A stretch of DNA of 64,000 nt from Hysterangium stoloniferum (lineage: Eukaryota; Basidiomycota; Agaricomycetes; Hysterangiales; Hysterangiaceae): the NCBI GenBank assembly GCA_015178975.1, contig WHVD01000005.1, positions 1,302,001-1,366,000 of the forward strand. Reading direction: 5' to 3'. This document shows, piece by piece, positions 38,411 to 49,819 of this stretch. A program made the translations under genes and the position numbers. Position 1 is the first letter of the stretch; each line of letters opens with the position of its first letter. A model generated the notes under the pieces. That model did not search any database and had not been told where the DNA came from. It saw only the letters and a program-made list of their open reading frames with translations.

Positions 38411-39416
38411 GACTCCATAGCCCTAGAATCCTAAATTCTCAGTTCTAAGTGATATTGCCGGTATGCCGATGGTTAAGCGACTACAGAGAAGCTGTCACGT
38501 TACCTGGATGATTCGTCCTAAACAAAAAATTATGAATCAGGACCCTCGTTCATAAACTTTTTTGAGTACCTAATTTCTCAGTGTGTCATATATTACTCCA
38601 TATATCCTTTTCAGTCATTTGCTTCCGCTTGCCACCTGGCCCTCTGTATCCGGTCTGCAGCTGCGACTCTTTATACCCTTTTTGTCTGGAAAGTCCTTTA
38701 AGATTTACTGGTAGGCGAATACATTATTTAAAGTTTAGTGAAATGCGTCAAACAATTTACACAAATAGATACAAAGGTTACAAACATATAGGGGGCTGTA
38801 GATTGAAATACGAGTGAGGCTTTCAACTTGCTATTCATTTCGAATGAAGGTAAATATGGCGCTGTGACATGAGAGGTGGCATTAGAAGGTCACAACAATG
38901 GGATGGGGTCATATATATCTAATCCCCCATTTTATGGAAATTGGCTTTACGGTTTTAACAGCAAGTTCTAAACCATGTCACCTGTCACAGCTGTCCGTTT
39001 GAATTAGAAACTTAAGAGTTTTAGTGCTACGGAGAGTCATCCATTAAACCCTAAACCCTACACGTAATAATCTGCTGAAACCTTCTACGCATCATTTAAT
39101 GTTCTCTAGGCCACTCCTCCGGCTCTACCGCTCCCGCAGCAACTCTTTAGATGACTTCAGCGTTATTCATTATTTCACGATACAGTGGCCAGTTATCAGC
39201 CTCGTGTCTCGCTCTGCGAGACCCACGGAGCGTGTTTTTAATTACACTTTTGCAGTATTGATAAACTACGCCAAAAGATATTCTAGAACATTCCAACTTT
39301 GATCAATTATTGGCCGTACAATATTGCATGTTGCACTGCAAAAGATGGCACTTTACCAAATTTGATGAATGCTCCTCCATTAAACTCTGCTTAAACTCTA
39401 ATCCTAATCCCGTGGT

Positions 39417-39625
39417 CTTCATGCTTGTTAGTGAAATGCTTCAGTGCCATCCTAGGTCACGGCTTTCATGACGCGTTCGCTCATCAAATTTGGCAAATAG
39501 TCCTCCATCGATTCACCAACATAGCGTGCCAGCTCATCAAATTTGCTTCTCGATCGATTCACCATCTTCGTGCTTGCTAGTGAAATACTAGATTGCCACA
39601 GCTTTCATGGCGTGTTCGCTCATCT
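39417..39625 (+). repeat. Short direct repeats upstream of the P450-like gene
   Basis: Two diverged copies of a 65-75 bp block (39417-39489 and 39566-39625) sharing CTTCRTGCTTG, TAGTGAAAT, CAYGGCTTTCATG and CGTTCGCTCATC. A third motif, CATCAAATTTG, recurs at about 39359, 39482 and 39534. Confidence 0.55.
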
Positions 39626-39680
39626 GAAGATCTCCTATTTTTTCATAATGTCATTGCTGGGACAGTGTACACTTGGAAAG

Positions 39681-39688
39681 TATAAAAG
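39681..39688 (+). promoter_or_regulatory. TATA box of the P450-like gene
   Basis: TATAAAAG lies 36-43 bp before the ATG at 39724. A TATA box so near the start codon implies a very short 5' UTR. Confidence 0.5.
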
Positions 39689-39723
39689 ATAATACTTCAC
39701 GGCTACTGTCTCAATATCTCAAC

Positions 39724-40929
39724 ATGGTTCTAGTGGCGTTCTTACTCTTCATTGCATTAATTTCTCTACTATACTTACAACATTTGTTATGGATGTGTCC
39801 TTTATGCTCCCCAAAGGCCATTATACTCATGGATTATGAAAGTATCAGACGGCTGCTTGACCCTCCCAACACGCACCTCCGCCTTCTCCTGCACTGTCGT
39901 GCAATCCCGAATCAACACCTTATTAGGGCTTTTCAATTGAAAACTAGCACGTTTACCAGTCCCTGTCCGAAGATTCACACCCATTTCAGAAGGAATATCC
40001 AGACCCGTCTCAAAGCATTGGACTCGCTTCCCAAATGGTACACTTTGCGAGAAGTAGTAAACGATAGCATCGACTTTTACCTTCCCTTAAATGCCCCCCC
40101 TCGGAATTATGCAGCACACATCCAGGCAGTCGTATTCATGACGGTTCTAGCAGCTTTTTTCGACTTTAGCGGACCTTTCCCTGATGCGTCCGACGTTCTG
40201 TTCGTAACCCAGAACATTAACGCATTGTGGGTAGCATCGAAGAGAAATACTTTTTTGCCAGTAACTCTTGCCAAGATCAACGGTCATCTTCACGGATGGA
40301 TCCCTCGCAACGCAGAAGATCCTTTCGATGAAAACCCTTTGGAATTGATTATTCCGGCATACGAGACCCTTTGGCGTCTCATCGCATATAGCTTTCACTA
40401 TGTAGAAAAATCGCCAGAGCTCAGGTTTCCTCTGGCGGAGTTCTACGAGAAACCGACGGTTGAACGGTTTCTCACACGGGAGAACGACGGCACGGTGGTG
40501 AGCGTGAGTGATATAATCCAGGAGGCGCTGCGCTTGCACCCCCCGACGAAACGCCTCAAGCGTTTGAACGTGAATCCCTCTTTTTGTTGGGTCCGCAGCC
40601 TACTCGGGGCCGCAGGATTCAGTTTAGCAACTGGCAGCAGTGCTGTTGCCGCCGATATCGAGACCATCCAACGGTTGCCAGCCATGTGGGGTCCCTTGCC
40701 CAACGAGTATGACCCAAAGCGTCACAAGCATCTGTCACTCATGCAAGAAGCTAGCATGATGCCGTTTGGATGCGGCCCATTGAAGTGTATGGCCTATTCT
40801 GTAGCACCACGTTTGGCAGGAATTGTTCTAGCTGTTATGTCTCGGAGGCAGGACACCAAATTAGTTCGGGGTGAGATTAACGGAGATCGCCAGGGCTGGA
40901 AGGGCTGGGAGATCAGCAGAAGGGTATAA
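39724..40929 (+). CDS. Short cytochrome P450-like protein, single exon
   Basis: About 401 residues without introns, unlike the intron-rich neighbours. It begins with a membrane anchor (MVLVAFLLFIALISLLYL). It contains an I-helix-like IIPAYETLWR, a K-helix with the ExxR motif (EALRLHPPTKRLKR, Glu about residue 267), and a heme-loop-like FGCGPLKCMA with the candidate thiolate Cys at about 355. The usual Arg/His in the heme loop is absent, and the protein is about 100 residues shorter than a normal P450. It could be a functional member of the short mushroom P450-like family or a degenerating gene; the open frame favours function. An interstitial direct repeat lies just upstream. Confidence 0.7.
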   Translation: MVLVAFLLFIALISLLYLQHLLWMCPLCSPKAIILMDYESIRRLLDPPNTHLRLLLHCRAIPNQHLIRAFQLKTSTFTSPCPKIHTHFRRNIQTRLKALDSLPKWYTLREVVNDSIDFYLPLNAPPRNYAAHIQAVVFMTVLAAFFDFSGPFPDASDVLFVTQNINALWVASKRNTFLPVTLAKINGHLHGWIPRNAEDPFDENPLELIIPAYETLWRLIAYSFHYVEKSPELRFPLAEFYEKPTVERFLTRENDGTVVSVSDIIQEALRLHPPTKRLKRLNVNPSFCWVRSLLGAAGFSLATGSSAVAADIETIQRLPAMWGPLPNEYDPKRHKHLSLMQEASMMPFGCGPLKCMAYSVAPRLAGIVLAVMSRRQDTKLVRGEINGDRQGWKGWEISRRV

Positions 40930-41406
40930 ATATGCTGGGTCGGGGTGCTCGGTTAGTCTTTTTTTTTTTTTTGTTCTTGTATTTCTAGTACGTAGCTAGT
41001 GCATGGATAAGTAGTACCACCTCGTTTTACACAGCTTCCACAATCATACATGTTTTTTAGATAGCGCTTGTAATCCTGCCGTCTTACCACAAGCACACAT
41101 CATCAACCAGTTCCACATGGACTCACACAACCCTCCTTCCCATCCATCAGACCGCCTCTTAATTCAACCGGACCGCCGTCTGTTTCCTAACCTACAGCAC
41201 AGCCCCAATTACCCTGGGTTCACCATGCCAGTATCAGATGCCCGTCGAAGGTATATAACTCTTGATCAATGATAATTATGAGTAGAGATCGATATTTGTA
41301 TCTTACACTAGCTGCGAATACTCAACAGAGAAAACCTAGTCCTGTCCGCTACCGACCGAGTGAGGCTGATACCAACAGCCTTACAGCGCTATAGGATAAC
41401 CATACA
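40930..41406. other. Convergent intergenic region
   Basis: Between the stop of the P450-like gene and the stop of the conserved hypothetical. A T-run of 14 is near 40959. No gene is seen. Confidence 0.4.
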
Positions 41407-42148
41407 CTATGAAACAGCACCATGGAGTTCTCCCATTTCTGCTAGAGTATAGTGAAACAGGTCGTCAAACATTTCTCGGATTTCTATCACTCCCTCAGGC
41501 GTATCGTCAGTTGTCTCCGCAAGTGGCACCATTTCCTCCAACCACTCCTCCAACTTGTCAGTCCCCGACATTAACAGACTCCTCAATCTTGTCCTATCTG
41601 TCTGACTAATTGGGGAAGTCTGAACAATCGTATCCGTAGGTAATACCAGGTCAATACCGTGCCGGAGCTCTGAATCCCACACCTGGGATCGTAGCACTGC
41701 AAGCCAACCGAGATCAAGTTCCGTCAACATCTCTAAAAGTCTCCCAAAGTCATCCGGTTCATATCCGGGGATGCACTCGAGGAGATCTCCTGTGAGGCGT
41801 AGTAAGAGGGAAGCTCGCAGGTGGGCGGATGTGCCGATAGGGGGAACCATCAGGACAAGTGTTAACAAGGGATACATGGCTTTAATATAGGACGACAGGC
41901 TGCGCAATGATGAACTCTCATAGTCACTAGGTAAGGGGTGCGTCTATGATGAGGAAAACTACTGCTGATCTTTGGAAAAATAACACTGCTTGCCGTTTCT
42001 TGTATTGTCGCTGTATCTCTAGAATCTTCTCGTCGATGTGGTCAGTTAAACGACGTTCTTGCGACGACGTAAGTGCATGTGTTATCGTCGTATTAGATTG
42101 AGCTTGTATGCTCTTCTCTTTGGACTCAGAATCCAGAGACGTTGACAT
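41407..42148 (-). CDS. Conserved hypothetical protein (helical)
   Basis: Two exons, about 41992-42148 and 41407-41929, giving about 225 residues. The first exon has SSQERRLTDHIDEKILEIQRQYKKR; the second has YIKAMYPLLTLVLMVPP, LRASLLLRLTGDLLECIPGY and LGWLAVLRSQVWD, all predicted helical. I recall similar proteins as uncharacterised in other basidiomycetes but cannot name a family. The intron has no strong GT donor in phase: either a GC donor (AAACG|GCAAGC) or a weak GT|TATT donor keeps the frame to the acceptor ACCTAG at about 41931. It is the last host-like gene before the repeat-rich part of the window. Confidence 0.55.
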
Positions 42149-42288
42149 CGAGCTGAGGTGCCGCCATCGGCTTACGTCATATTTCCTTGAGTCACGGATA
42201 TTATTATTTAAGAAAACCCCTGAGTAAAATCGCAGTAATGTCTACAGGGCTATTACATATCCGAGGATCCCCCTTCGGGAGGGGCCAT

Positions 42289-42655
42289 GGGAAAGTGCCG
42301 CGCAGGGTGTCGCGGCTGCCCCGAACACCTCAAACTGCCCTCAAATACGCATTTAACTAGTATAAAATAGATATAGTTTTGTATATTTTCTTCATAATAT
42401 ATCAATCTGCCTAGGGGTCTGCTAATTTACTTTAAGACTGAGTTTTAATGTTTAAAACTGTGAATTAGCCCCTTTTTTAAGAAAATATATCATTTAAAAT
42501 GGTATTTTGAGTATTACCATTCAAAATATAGCTATGTTTTACTTTGAAGCCAAAATGTATATTCGCGGCACCCCTCACAGCAGTGCGCGGCACCCACACG
42601 GGCTATAGGAAAGTACCGCGCAGGGTGTCGCGCTGTCGCGCAACTGCCGCGACAT
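42289..42655. repeat. GC-rich block repeated on both sides of an AT-rich segment
   Basis: The block GGAAAGTGCCGCGCAGGGTG (about 42289) recurs as GGAAAGTACCGCGCAGGGTG (about 42608), 320 bp apart in direct order. The segment between is very AT-rich and ends with two GCGGCACCC words. It may be a MITE-like or LTR remnant. Confidence 0.5.
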
Positions 42656-43523
42656 GTTTCTTTTTTCAAACTAAGTAGATACTTCATCAAGTTTGTATTA
42701 AAATTATCAAAATAAAATCATATTTGACATTAGATTATCAAAACATGAGAATTATTACATCTAGTGTACAGATTCCTGGTGAAATATACCTTGTGCACCA
42801 CTTCAATTGGCACATCCTTAGTTTTAGCCCTTCCTTGAGTAATATTAATACACAAATAAACTTACTAAAGTTCAGAATAACAAAATGTAACTTCTGAATG
42901 ACATGGGTTCTAAGTTTTCACCAAAAATTTGTATGTTGTGACAGTTACCTTCCTTAGCCAGGTGACCATGACAACGCAATGGTCACCAGCGTCCACCAGA
43001 GCGCCGCTGGGCGGACCACCACCTTATCACTCGCCGCAAACAGTTGTCTCCGAAGATAGAACTTTGTCAGCTAGTGTAGAGGGTGGCTAGGGGAAATGGG
43101 ATAGTAACGGTTTCGAGCCGACGAGAGCTCTCATCAGGGGGATACCGCTACCCCAACCGTTTCGCCCATCCAGAATTACTGATTAGGAGTCTACTACTGA
43201 GCCTGGTCCAAAGGGAGTGATAAGATAGACGATTTGTGCCGACCTACGCGTGCATTGAACTCTGAGAATCTTGGTGACCCAGTGGTGGGTAGTATACGGT
43301 TGGGAGCGAGTACCGAGGCCAGCAAGTTTCCTTGCTGGATTGGATTTGTCAATGTCCATACAGCAAGACGATGGTGGATAATTAGGAAGGAACTGCCACT
43401 ACACTGAAACAACTTTACTTATGGATGACAGAGGCTCTAAAAAATGTCAAATACTATGTGAGAAATGATTTATATTGTGCTATATGCTCTTAAATGTGAA
43501 TATTATATACAGAAGACCTTTTT

Positions 43524-43548
43524 ATTAGGGGTTAGGGTTAGGGTTTAG
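43524..43548 (+). repeat. Interstitial telomere-like repeat
   Basis: TTAGGGGTTAGGGTTAGGG followed by TTTAG: about three and a half units of the fungal telomere repeat TTAGGG, in the middle of the window. A C-strand-like TAAACCCTAAACCCTAC is at about 39045-39061. Confidence 0.7.
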
Positions 43549-44205
43549 ATTGACTATACCTCTAAGTCTCTTTATAATTCAACCTGGGTCATTTTCTGAG
43601 TATTCTTTTAGGCTGCTTCTGAAACATAGCTTTCTCACACATTCACCCTGCTTGTACTTCTGAGCTAATTAGATTTTTTGTCTATTTAGAGACAAAATGT
43701 GAGATTCTTGAGTGTCTGGTTCACTGCCTTCACTTAACCCATATTACATGAAAGTATGTTAATCTATGTCAGATTTTGAAATTGATAGTGAAATACCTGA
43801 TATTCATATGCTGAAGCCAAGTCCTTCCTGTACCTGGCAATATTCTGAAAGCTCCCAGAGTATTTCCTGGAAAGTCTTCAGACAATTACCTGGAAAGTTC
43901 CCAGTAAATCTTGTACTTAATGGAGTTCAGAGTTAAGCCACCCACACTATATATGAGAGAAGTACTGTAGGGGAGATTCTAAGTCAATATTCCACTGAAG
44001 AGAAGTGATATACAGGACATGTCTTTTATACTAATAAAGGGTAAGGTGAAATACTAAATTGGAGCAAGCAAGTCACAAGTGGAATAAATAATCATAGATA
44101 GAGCAGAAGGAATTATGAAAGGAACAAATGGAACTGAAATTTGAAACAAGAACAAGGAAAGGTGTAAAAATAGATTTCCAAGAAGTGAAGAGGGTTGGTG
44201 AAAAG

Positions 44206-44918
44206 TGTTAGAATCCCAGTCATTTGGCCCCCCACACCCTCATTCTACTCTCCCCACCCTCCAGCATCCCACCATTGGTACCCCTGACCATGGTTTCACT
44301 GCCCACAGTGCCTCAACACTTGTATCAATATGGTTTTCCCTTTTTGACATCCCATCCCATCTCTGTCCTGATGCTCTCCCATTGCCCATTCTACTTGTAA
44401 ATGATATCTGCCACCTCATATCCTCTAGAATGCTTTTACAACATCATATTTAGTTCTAGTATATTCCCTGTACTTCCTTTGACCTGTCACAGCTTTCCAT
44501 TTCCTTGATCAGCCCTCTGCTCATCCATTACATTTTTGTATAAAGTTTCTACCATGTATGTTACTACTCTTCAGTTCTAATATTGACTTAGATTACCCCC
44601 ATTTAGTCTTCATTCTACTTACTCCCTCCCTAATACCCTCTAAGACATCATTGGTAAGCTGTGACTTTCTACCTCACAACTCTTAGTACATATATTAGCC
44701 CCCCAGTTGAGTGAGCTAAGTGTTGTCTTCAGTTTATATCATACTATCTGCTCTGTTCAAAATACTGGAGCACCCTAACAGTTTGTATGAGGACACAACA
44801 CATAAATTGAAGCCAAGCTCCACCTGTTTTATAGAGTCAGACCTTCTGACTAATATGATCTCTATCATCAGCCCCCTAATATAGAGCCTCCTCTTACCCC
44901 CTTCCTTAGATCTTAACA
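44206..44918 (+). mobile_element. Solo LTR, family A
   Basis: 713-bp LTR starting TGTTAGAATCCCAG and ending AGATCTTAACA, flanked on both sides by AAAAG (44201-44205 and 44919-44923), a perfect 5-bp target duplication. Orientation is set by the gag-bearing relic at 46.7-56.4 kb. It is about 75% similar to the copy at 45020-45754, which lies in the opposite direction. Confidence 0.85.
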
Positions 44919-45019
44919 AAAAGTAGTACATGAGGTGGAGACAAGACACTAATGCATAATATGTGGCCAACTTGGGAGCAAGACACAAGTGAGTTACAAT
45001 GGAGATCATATGTAGGAGG

Positions 45020-45754
45020 TGTTAAGATCTAAGCCAGGAAGAGGGGGAATGCTCTAAGTCAGAGGGCTGATGATTGGAAATGAGTAAATCAGGGGGTCAA
45101 CAATAAAGATCATACTAGTTGGGAGGTCTGACTCTATAACTGTAGTGGAGCTTGGCTTCAACTTATTGTATGTGTTGTGCCCTCGCATGAACTGTCAGGG
45201 TGCTCCAGTATTTCAAACAGAGCAGATAGTATAATATGAGTAAGAGTCAACACTTAGCTTAATTGACTGGAGGGCTGAATCACTAAGAGTTGAGAGGTAG
45301 ATGGTCACAGCTTGCCAAAGACCACTCTTTAAGAATATAGTGATGAGAGGGGAAGGTGAAAAAACTAAGAGGGGCTAACCTAAGTTGATATTCAAACTGA
45401 AGAACTGTAGTATACATGGAAGGAGCTTTATACTACTTCAAGATGGGTGATCGGAACGCCAATCAGAGAAGTGAAGTGTAGGATGGATCACAGGGAAGTG
45501 ATGATGAGGTAGGGAGTGATAGAAACTAATGTATGGTACTAAACAACAATATTAGGTGGCAATAAGGAGTATACATAGAGATGGGAGTGGAGGAGTGGAT
45601 GGAGTGGAGATGGAACAGGATGCTAGTTCATTATAAACAAGTATTGGGGGTGCTGCAAGGGGTAATGGCATGAGTGGAGGCTCTGATAATGAGACAACAA
45701 GGGTTTCTTGGAGAAATGTGAGGTGCATGGGTCCAAAACGATGGGATCCTAACA
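45020..45754 (-). mobile_element. Solo LTR, family A, inverted
   Basis: 735-bp LTR reading TGTTAAGATCTAAGC...GGGATCCTAACA on the plus strand. It is flanked by GGAGG on both sides (45015-45019 and 45755-45759), a perfect 5-bp target duplication. It forms an inverted pair with the LTR at 44206-44918, about 100 bp apart. Confidence 0.85.
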
Positions 45755-46680
45755 GGAGGTCTGAAAACAATACCTAATAGGTACTAGGCTACAATGAACT
45801 AGGGCTATGGAGGTATACTTCTCACTTGATAGACTTGATCCACCCCCACCCCAACCAAAGAGCAAGCTATAATAATGCAGAAAAAGAAAACACCACCTAA
45901 GAGAATGAATATTGTTAGGACCATGCTGACCATATTCTCAGCTATGATGTTATACCCAATCATTATATCTTCGCTGGCTTCTTAGTATCCAATATCCATT
46001 CTCATTGGGGTTTATTGTTCTTGTTGTTTTCCCATCTTAGTCTCATTGTTAGGACCTGGGCCCCAGACCCTCCTGGTAATAGCCCTTCCTTGCTATATGG
46101 ATGGCTTTTGATGTGGACCACATATGGACTTCCCATATTCTCTAGACACTTACTAATCTGTGATCCAGTTTGTTCCTGATTATGTTTGGACATACATATA
46201 GTCACTTGATTATTGTGTTTTGGTACCTGTTCCCATATCAACTTGACCCTTATACTCCAGAATGGTTCATCCTGTTATTTTCTTGTTCACATGCCATGTC
46301 TTTTTGTTTCAGCAGATTAGTAGTACAATAATAAATTAGTCTATATAGTCTATTAATCTTTTTAAACCATAATCCAATTAGGATATCAACTTAGCTACAA
46401 CCTATCCCCTCAATATATTAAGCTAAACTCTGAAACTTGACACTAGTGTATTTTCAGAACCCCTGGGTTTCCCAACTCTCTGACCAGTCATGTACTTTAA
46501 AACTTTCTGGGATAACTGTACCCACCCCTGTCTGAAGCTAGGACCCAATGATCATACAAGAGCACTGCACATAAGCTGAAGCCAAGTGCTATCTGCCTTG
46601 GAACTTTTGCAGGTTTTCCCCATGCCTTAGTTCACCCCTGCCCAGTAAGGCCTGAGCTTAACATGTATCCCTCTAGCATC
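45755..46680. other. Non-coding repeat-rich region
   Basis: No gene. Contains fragments resembling LTR ends (TGTTAGGACC at about 45913 and 46046) and a copy of the LTR core motif TGAAGCCAAG (46577-46586). Confidence 0.4.
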
Positions 46681-46689
46681 CTTGTTATA

Positions 46690-47397
46690 TCTCTGGATTG
46701 TTATTAAAATAACTCCTCTATCTATATATACATGTAGAAATAGTATTTGCAATCCAATCTGAATATTGTGTTACATCACATTGCATTTAAACTTACTTCT
46801 CTCTACACAGAAAAATCATTCATTCCCTTCCTATTTTGGCCTATTGAATACCTTCAGATTTCCTGAGAATGTAAATGATATTTGCCACCTCAAACTCTCT
46901 AGAATACCTTTACTACATTGTATTTAGTTCTAGTATGATCCCTACCCTTTCCTGTGCTTCCTTTGACCCATCACTACTTTTCACTTCCTTGATCAGCCTC
47001 CACTCATCTGTTACACCTTTGTATACAGTTCCTACCATGTATGCTATTACTCTTTAGTTCTAATATTGACTTGGATTACCCCTGTTTAGTCTTTAGTCTA
47101 CTTACTCCCTTCCTAATACCCTCTAAGGCATCATTGGTAAGCCATGACCCTCTACTTTACCACTCTTAGTATATCAGCCCTCTGGTCAAGTGAGCTAAAA
47201 GCTGTCTTCAGTTCTTATCATACTATCTGCTCTGTTCAAAATACCAGAGCACCTTAACAGTTTGTATGAGGGTGTGACACGTAAATTGAAGCCAAGCCCC
47301 ACCTGTTTTATAGAGCTGGACCTTCTGACTAGTATGAGCTCTATTGTTGGCCCACCAACCTAGAGCCTCCTCTTATCCCCTTGCTTATATCTTAATA
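46690..47397 (+). repeat. 5' LTR of a gag-only relic, family A
   Basis: Diverged family A LTR. From about 46860 it matches 44398 onward closely (GTAAATGATATYTGCCACCTC), and it ends CTTATATCTTAATA, a mutated form of CTTAACA. The left border is approximate because the first 150-170 bp are eroded. Confidence 0.65.
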
Positions 47398-49293
47398 GTA
47401 TATTAGAACTCAAGCTCATAAACTGTTACCCTCTAGTCTTGGATAATCAAAACCCTCTGGAAGCAAGACAAGAAGCAATCAGAAGGGTTACCCTTTATAC
47501 TACTGATCAGCAATTTGTAGGATCACCATTAACAACACTTCCAGAATATGTGTCAAATGTGTGGATCCCTGCAAGCTTACTCAGACCTCTTCTGGTACCT
47601 CTGAGTATTGGTGGTAGTGTTTTTTGACATGCTCCACCTCCTCCACCAATCCACACAATCCACAACAGCCTGCATCACAGTAGTCATCCCACCCAGCTCT
47701 CATCACAGCTTTGATGGCAGACCTCTGAATTCACATCATACATAGCTCTCATCATAGTTTTGGTAGCAGACCTCTGGGTTCCCATCACAGTTCTTTCCAA
47801 GGTTTTGGTGGCAGACCACCAAATTCCCACCACAGTTCACATTATAGCTCTCACCACAGTAGTCATGGTGGCAGACCTCTGAGTTTATCTCACCCTAGCT
47901 CATATCATGGTTCTTACCACTCTGGCAACAGCTTGGCAGGCACATCTCATGGTTCCCTATCAATTCCCAAACTGAGTCTTAGAACAGCACTTGAAGGGCT
48001 CACCTTCCTCAAAACAACTGCAGGAAGGCTGTCCAGTGTGCCAAGGTTAAGGAATCTGATGTTTTTCATGGAACTGACACTGCAAAATTGCAACCATTCC
48101 TTATGCAATGCAATTTGATCTTCAATGACCACCCTGATGAATTTGCTACTGACAGAAGCAAGGTTATATTCACCTTATTGTTCTTCAGCACACCACCATG
48201 AATTGGTTTGAACCTGCACTCAACAACCTTGAAGATTACCAACCTGGCTGGCTAAACAACTATGTACTTGTCTTTGTTACAGAGCTCAGACTTAATTTTG
48301 GCCCTCACAATGCTGTCTGTGATGCTGAAGCCACTCTAGTCAACATTAAAATGAAGAACAGCCAGTGGATTCCTGAATACATTGTCTAGTTCAACTCACT
48401 AGCCACTTTTGTCAATTAGGGCAGCTCCACCTTATGCCATAGATTCTATTCCAGCCTTCTGTCCCATCTTAAGGACAATATCTGTTAAGGTGATGGAAAG
48501 CCAACTACTCTCATCAATATGCATATCAAAGCTCAGCAATGTGATGCTCGCTATTGTGAGTGGTGTACCAAAATCACTTGTGAAACATCCTCAGACTGCC
48601 TGACAAAAGGCACCCAAGACAATGAACTGGCACCCACATCTACAGTATTGGCAATACCACCAACTCTGGTGATCACTCCTCAAAGAAGTCCAAGAAGAAA
48701 AAGACAGATTTGATCTCTAATGACACTGCAACCTCTAGCAACAACACTGGCACCTCCATAGCCAAGCCCAAAGACAATTTGAGCTCCCAGATGGTAAGCT
48801 AACACCCAAAGAAAGGCAGTGATGAAAGGATAATGACCTCTGCCTTTGGTGCAGCACCCCTGGTCACATGGCAAACAAGTGCCCATTGAACAACACTACC
48901 AAGGCTTGTGCTGCTAAGGCTGAGAAGCCCTTGGAGATGCCAACATTGGCAACTGAGTCAAATGCAACATAGACAACCCCTCAGGCTCCCATGCAGGCTA
49001 AGGATTGTGTTGGTCCTCCTGTGTAAAAGTGGCCTTCCAACCTGCAACACATCCATTCATTTTAGACCCTCAAGCCATTTCAGCTTCCTCTTTTTAGTTC
49101 TTCACCTTTTCTTAGCTTTGGATTCTTAGCTCCAGCCTGACCAGTTGATCAAGTCTCCCTTTGGACTCTTGGACAACATTGTTAACAGTATTGTCACCCC
49201 TCAGAAGACCATTTTAGTCACCCTTCCATAAGGAAATATTTAGGTAATTTGTTGACAAAGTTGGTTTTTTGGTTATTTGACATTCCTGGGATG
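47398..49293 (+). pseudogene. Decayed Ty3/gypsy gag plus protease start
   Basis: Plus-strand relic with many stops. In order: a Ser/His/Gly-rich repeated segment at about 47690-47940 (SHHSS and GGRPL units); a gag core (KVKESDVFHGTDTAKLQPF, then HPDEFATDRSKVIFTL, and later NFGPHNAV and EYIV); a CCHC zinc knuckle at 48841-48882 (CLWCSTPGHMANKC); and a weak aspartic-protease-like stretch (SPFGLLDNIVNSIVT) near 49150-49200. No reverse transcriptase or integrase follows before the next LTR, allowing for the nested insertion. Internal length with the piece at 55962-56090 is about 2 kb. Confidence 0.7.
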
Positions 49294-49372
49294 TGTTAAG
49301 ATCTAAGCTAAAGAGGGAAGGGAGACTCTAGTTGAGGGACTGATGATAAGAAAAACAAGTTAATTGGGAGGC

Positions 49373-49702
49373 TGTAAGGGCAACCCTAATAGTGGGTATC
49401 ACACTAGTAGAGGAAATCCAAAGATATATATAAGTAACTAAATACAAACAACTATCTACTCACCTAGTAGAGGAAATCCAAAGAGAAAAGTCTAAGGAAA
49501 CTCTACTAGGTGTGACACTCAGCTATACAGTACGCAGCATATTTTCCCACGCCATAAGCGCTCTCATACATCAGTTCAATATACCCTATAAAGAATAAGG
49601 TGCCCTGTAATGGGAAGGCAATAAAATGGAATAGACAATAGAGCATAATCTGGGGGGTACTAATCTGTGGAATATAAAGTGTGAATGACTTGTCCCCTTA
49701 CA
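49373..49702 (-). repeat. 3' LTR of the chromovirus
   Basis: 330 bp, plus-strand TGTAAGGGCAACCC...CTTGTCCCCTTACA. It contains an internal 21-nt direct repeat (CTAGTAGAGGAAATCCAAAGA) at 49404 and 49464, and an AGAAAAGTCT word (49484-49493) that recurs at the candidate primer-binding site. Confidence 0.93.
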
Positions 49703-49819
49703 TCACCCCCCCATCTAGGTGTGGCGTCCCGACACCCGAGTGTTATCCAACCTCAACCTGGGGTCCCTGAAAATGGCAAAGTCTTTCTCCTGAATGGGTC
49801 TGGGTGCACCTGAGTGTAG

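Larger units (their letters stand above)
42149..44205. other. Repeat-rich, gene-poor region at the edge of the transposon block
   Basis: No credible gene. Holds two copies of a GC-rich block (see 42289-42655), a GC-rich island at about 42950-43420 of unknown nature, a telomere-like TTAGGG tract (43524-43548), and a fragment with the LTR core motif TGAAGCCAAG at 43812-43821. Confidence 0.5.

Noticed and set aside
43194..43412. Minus-strand frame in a GC-rich island (NPIQQGNLLASVLAPNR)
   Set aside because: No domain recognised; the island may be a repeat fragment, but nothing supports a gene.
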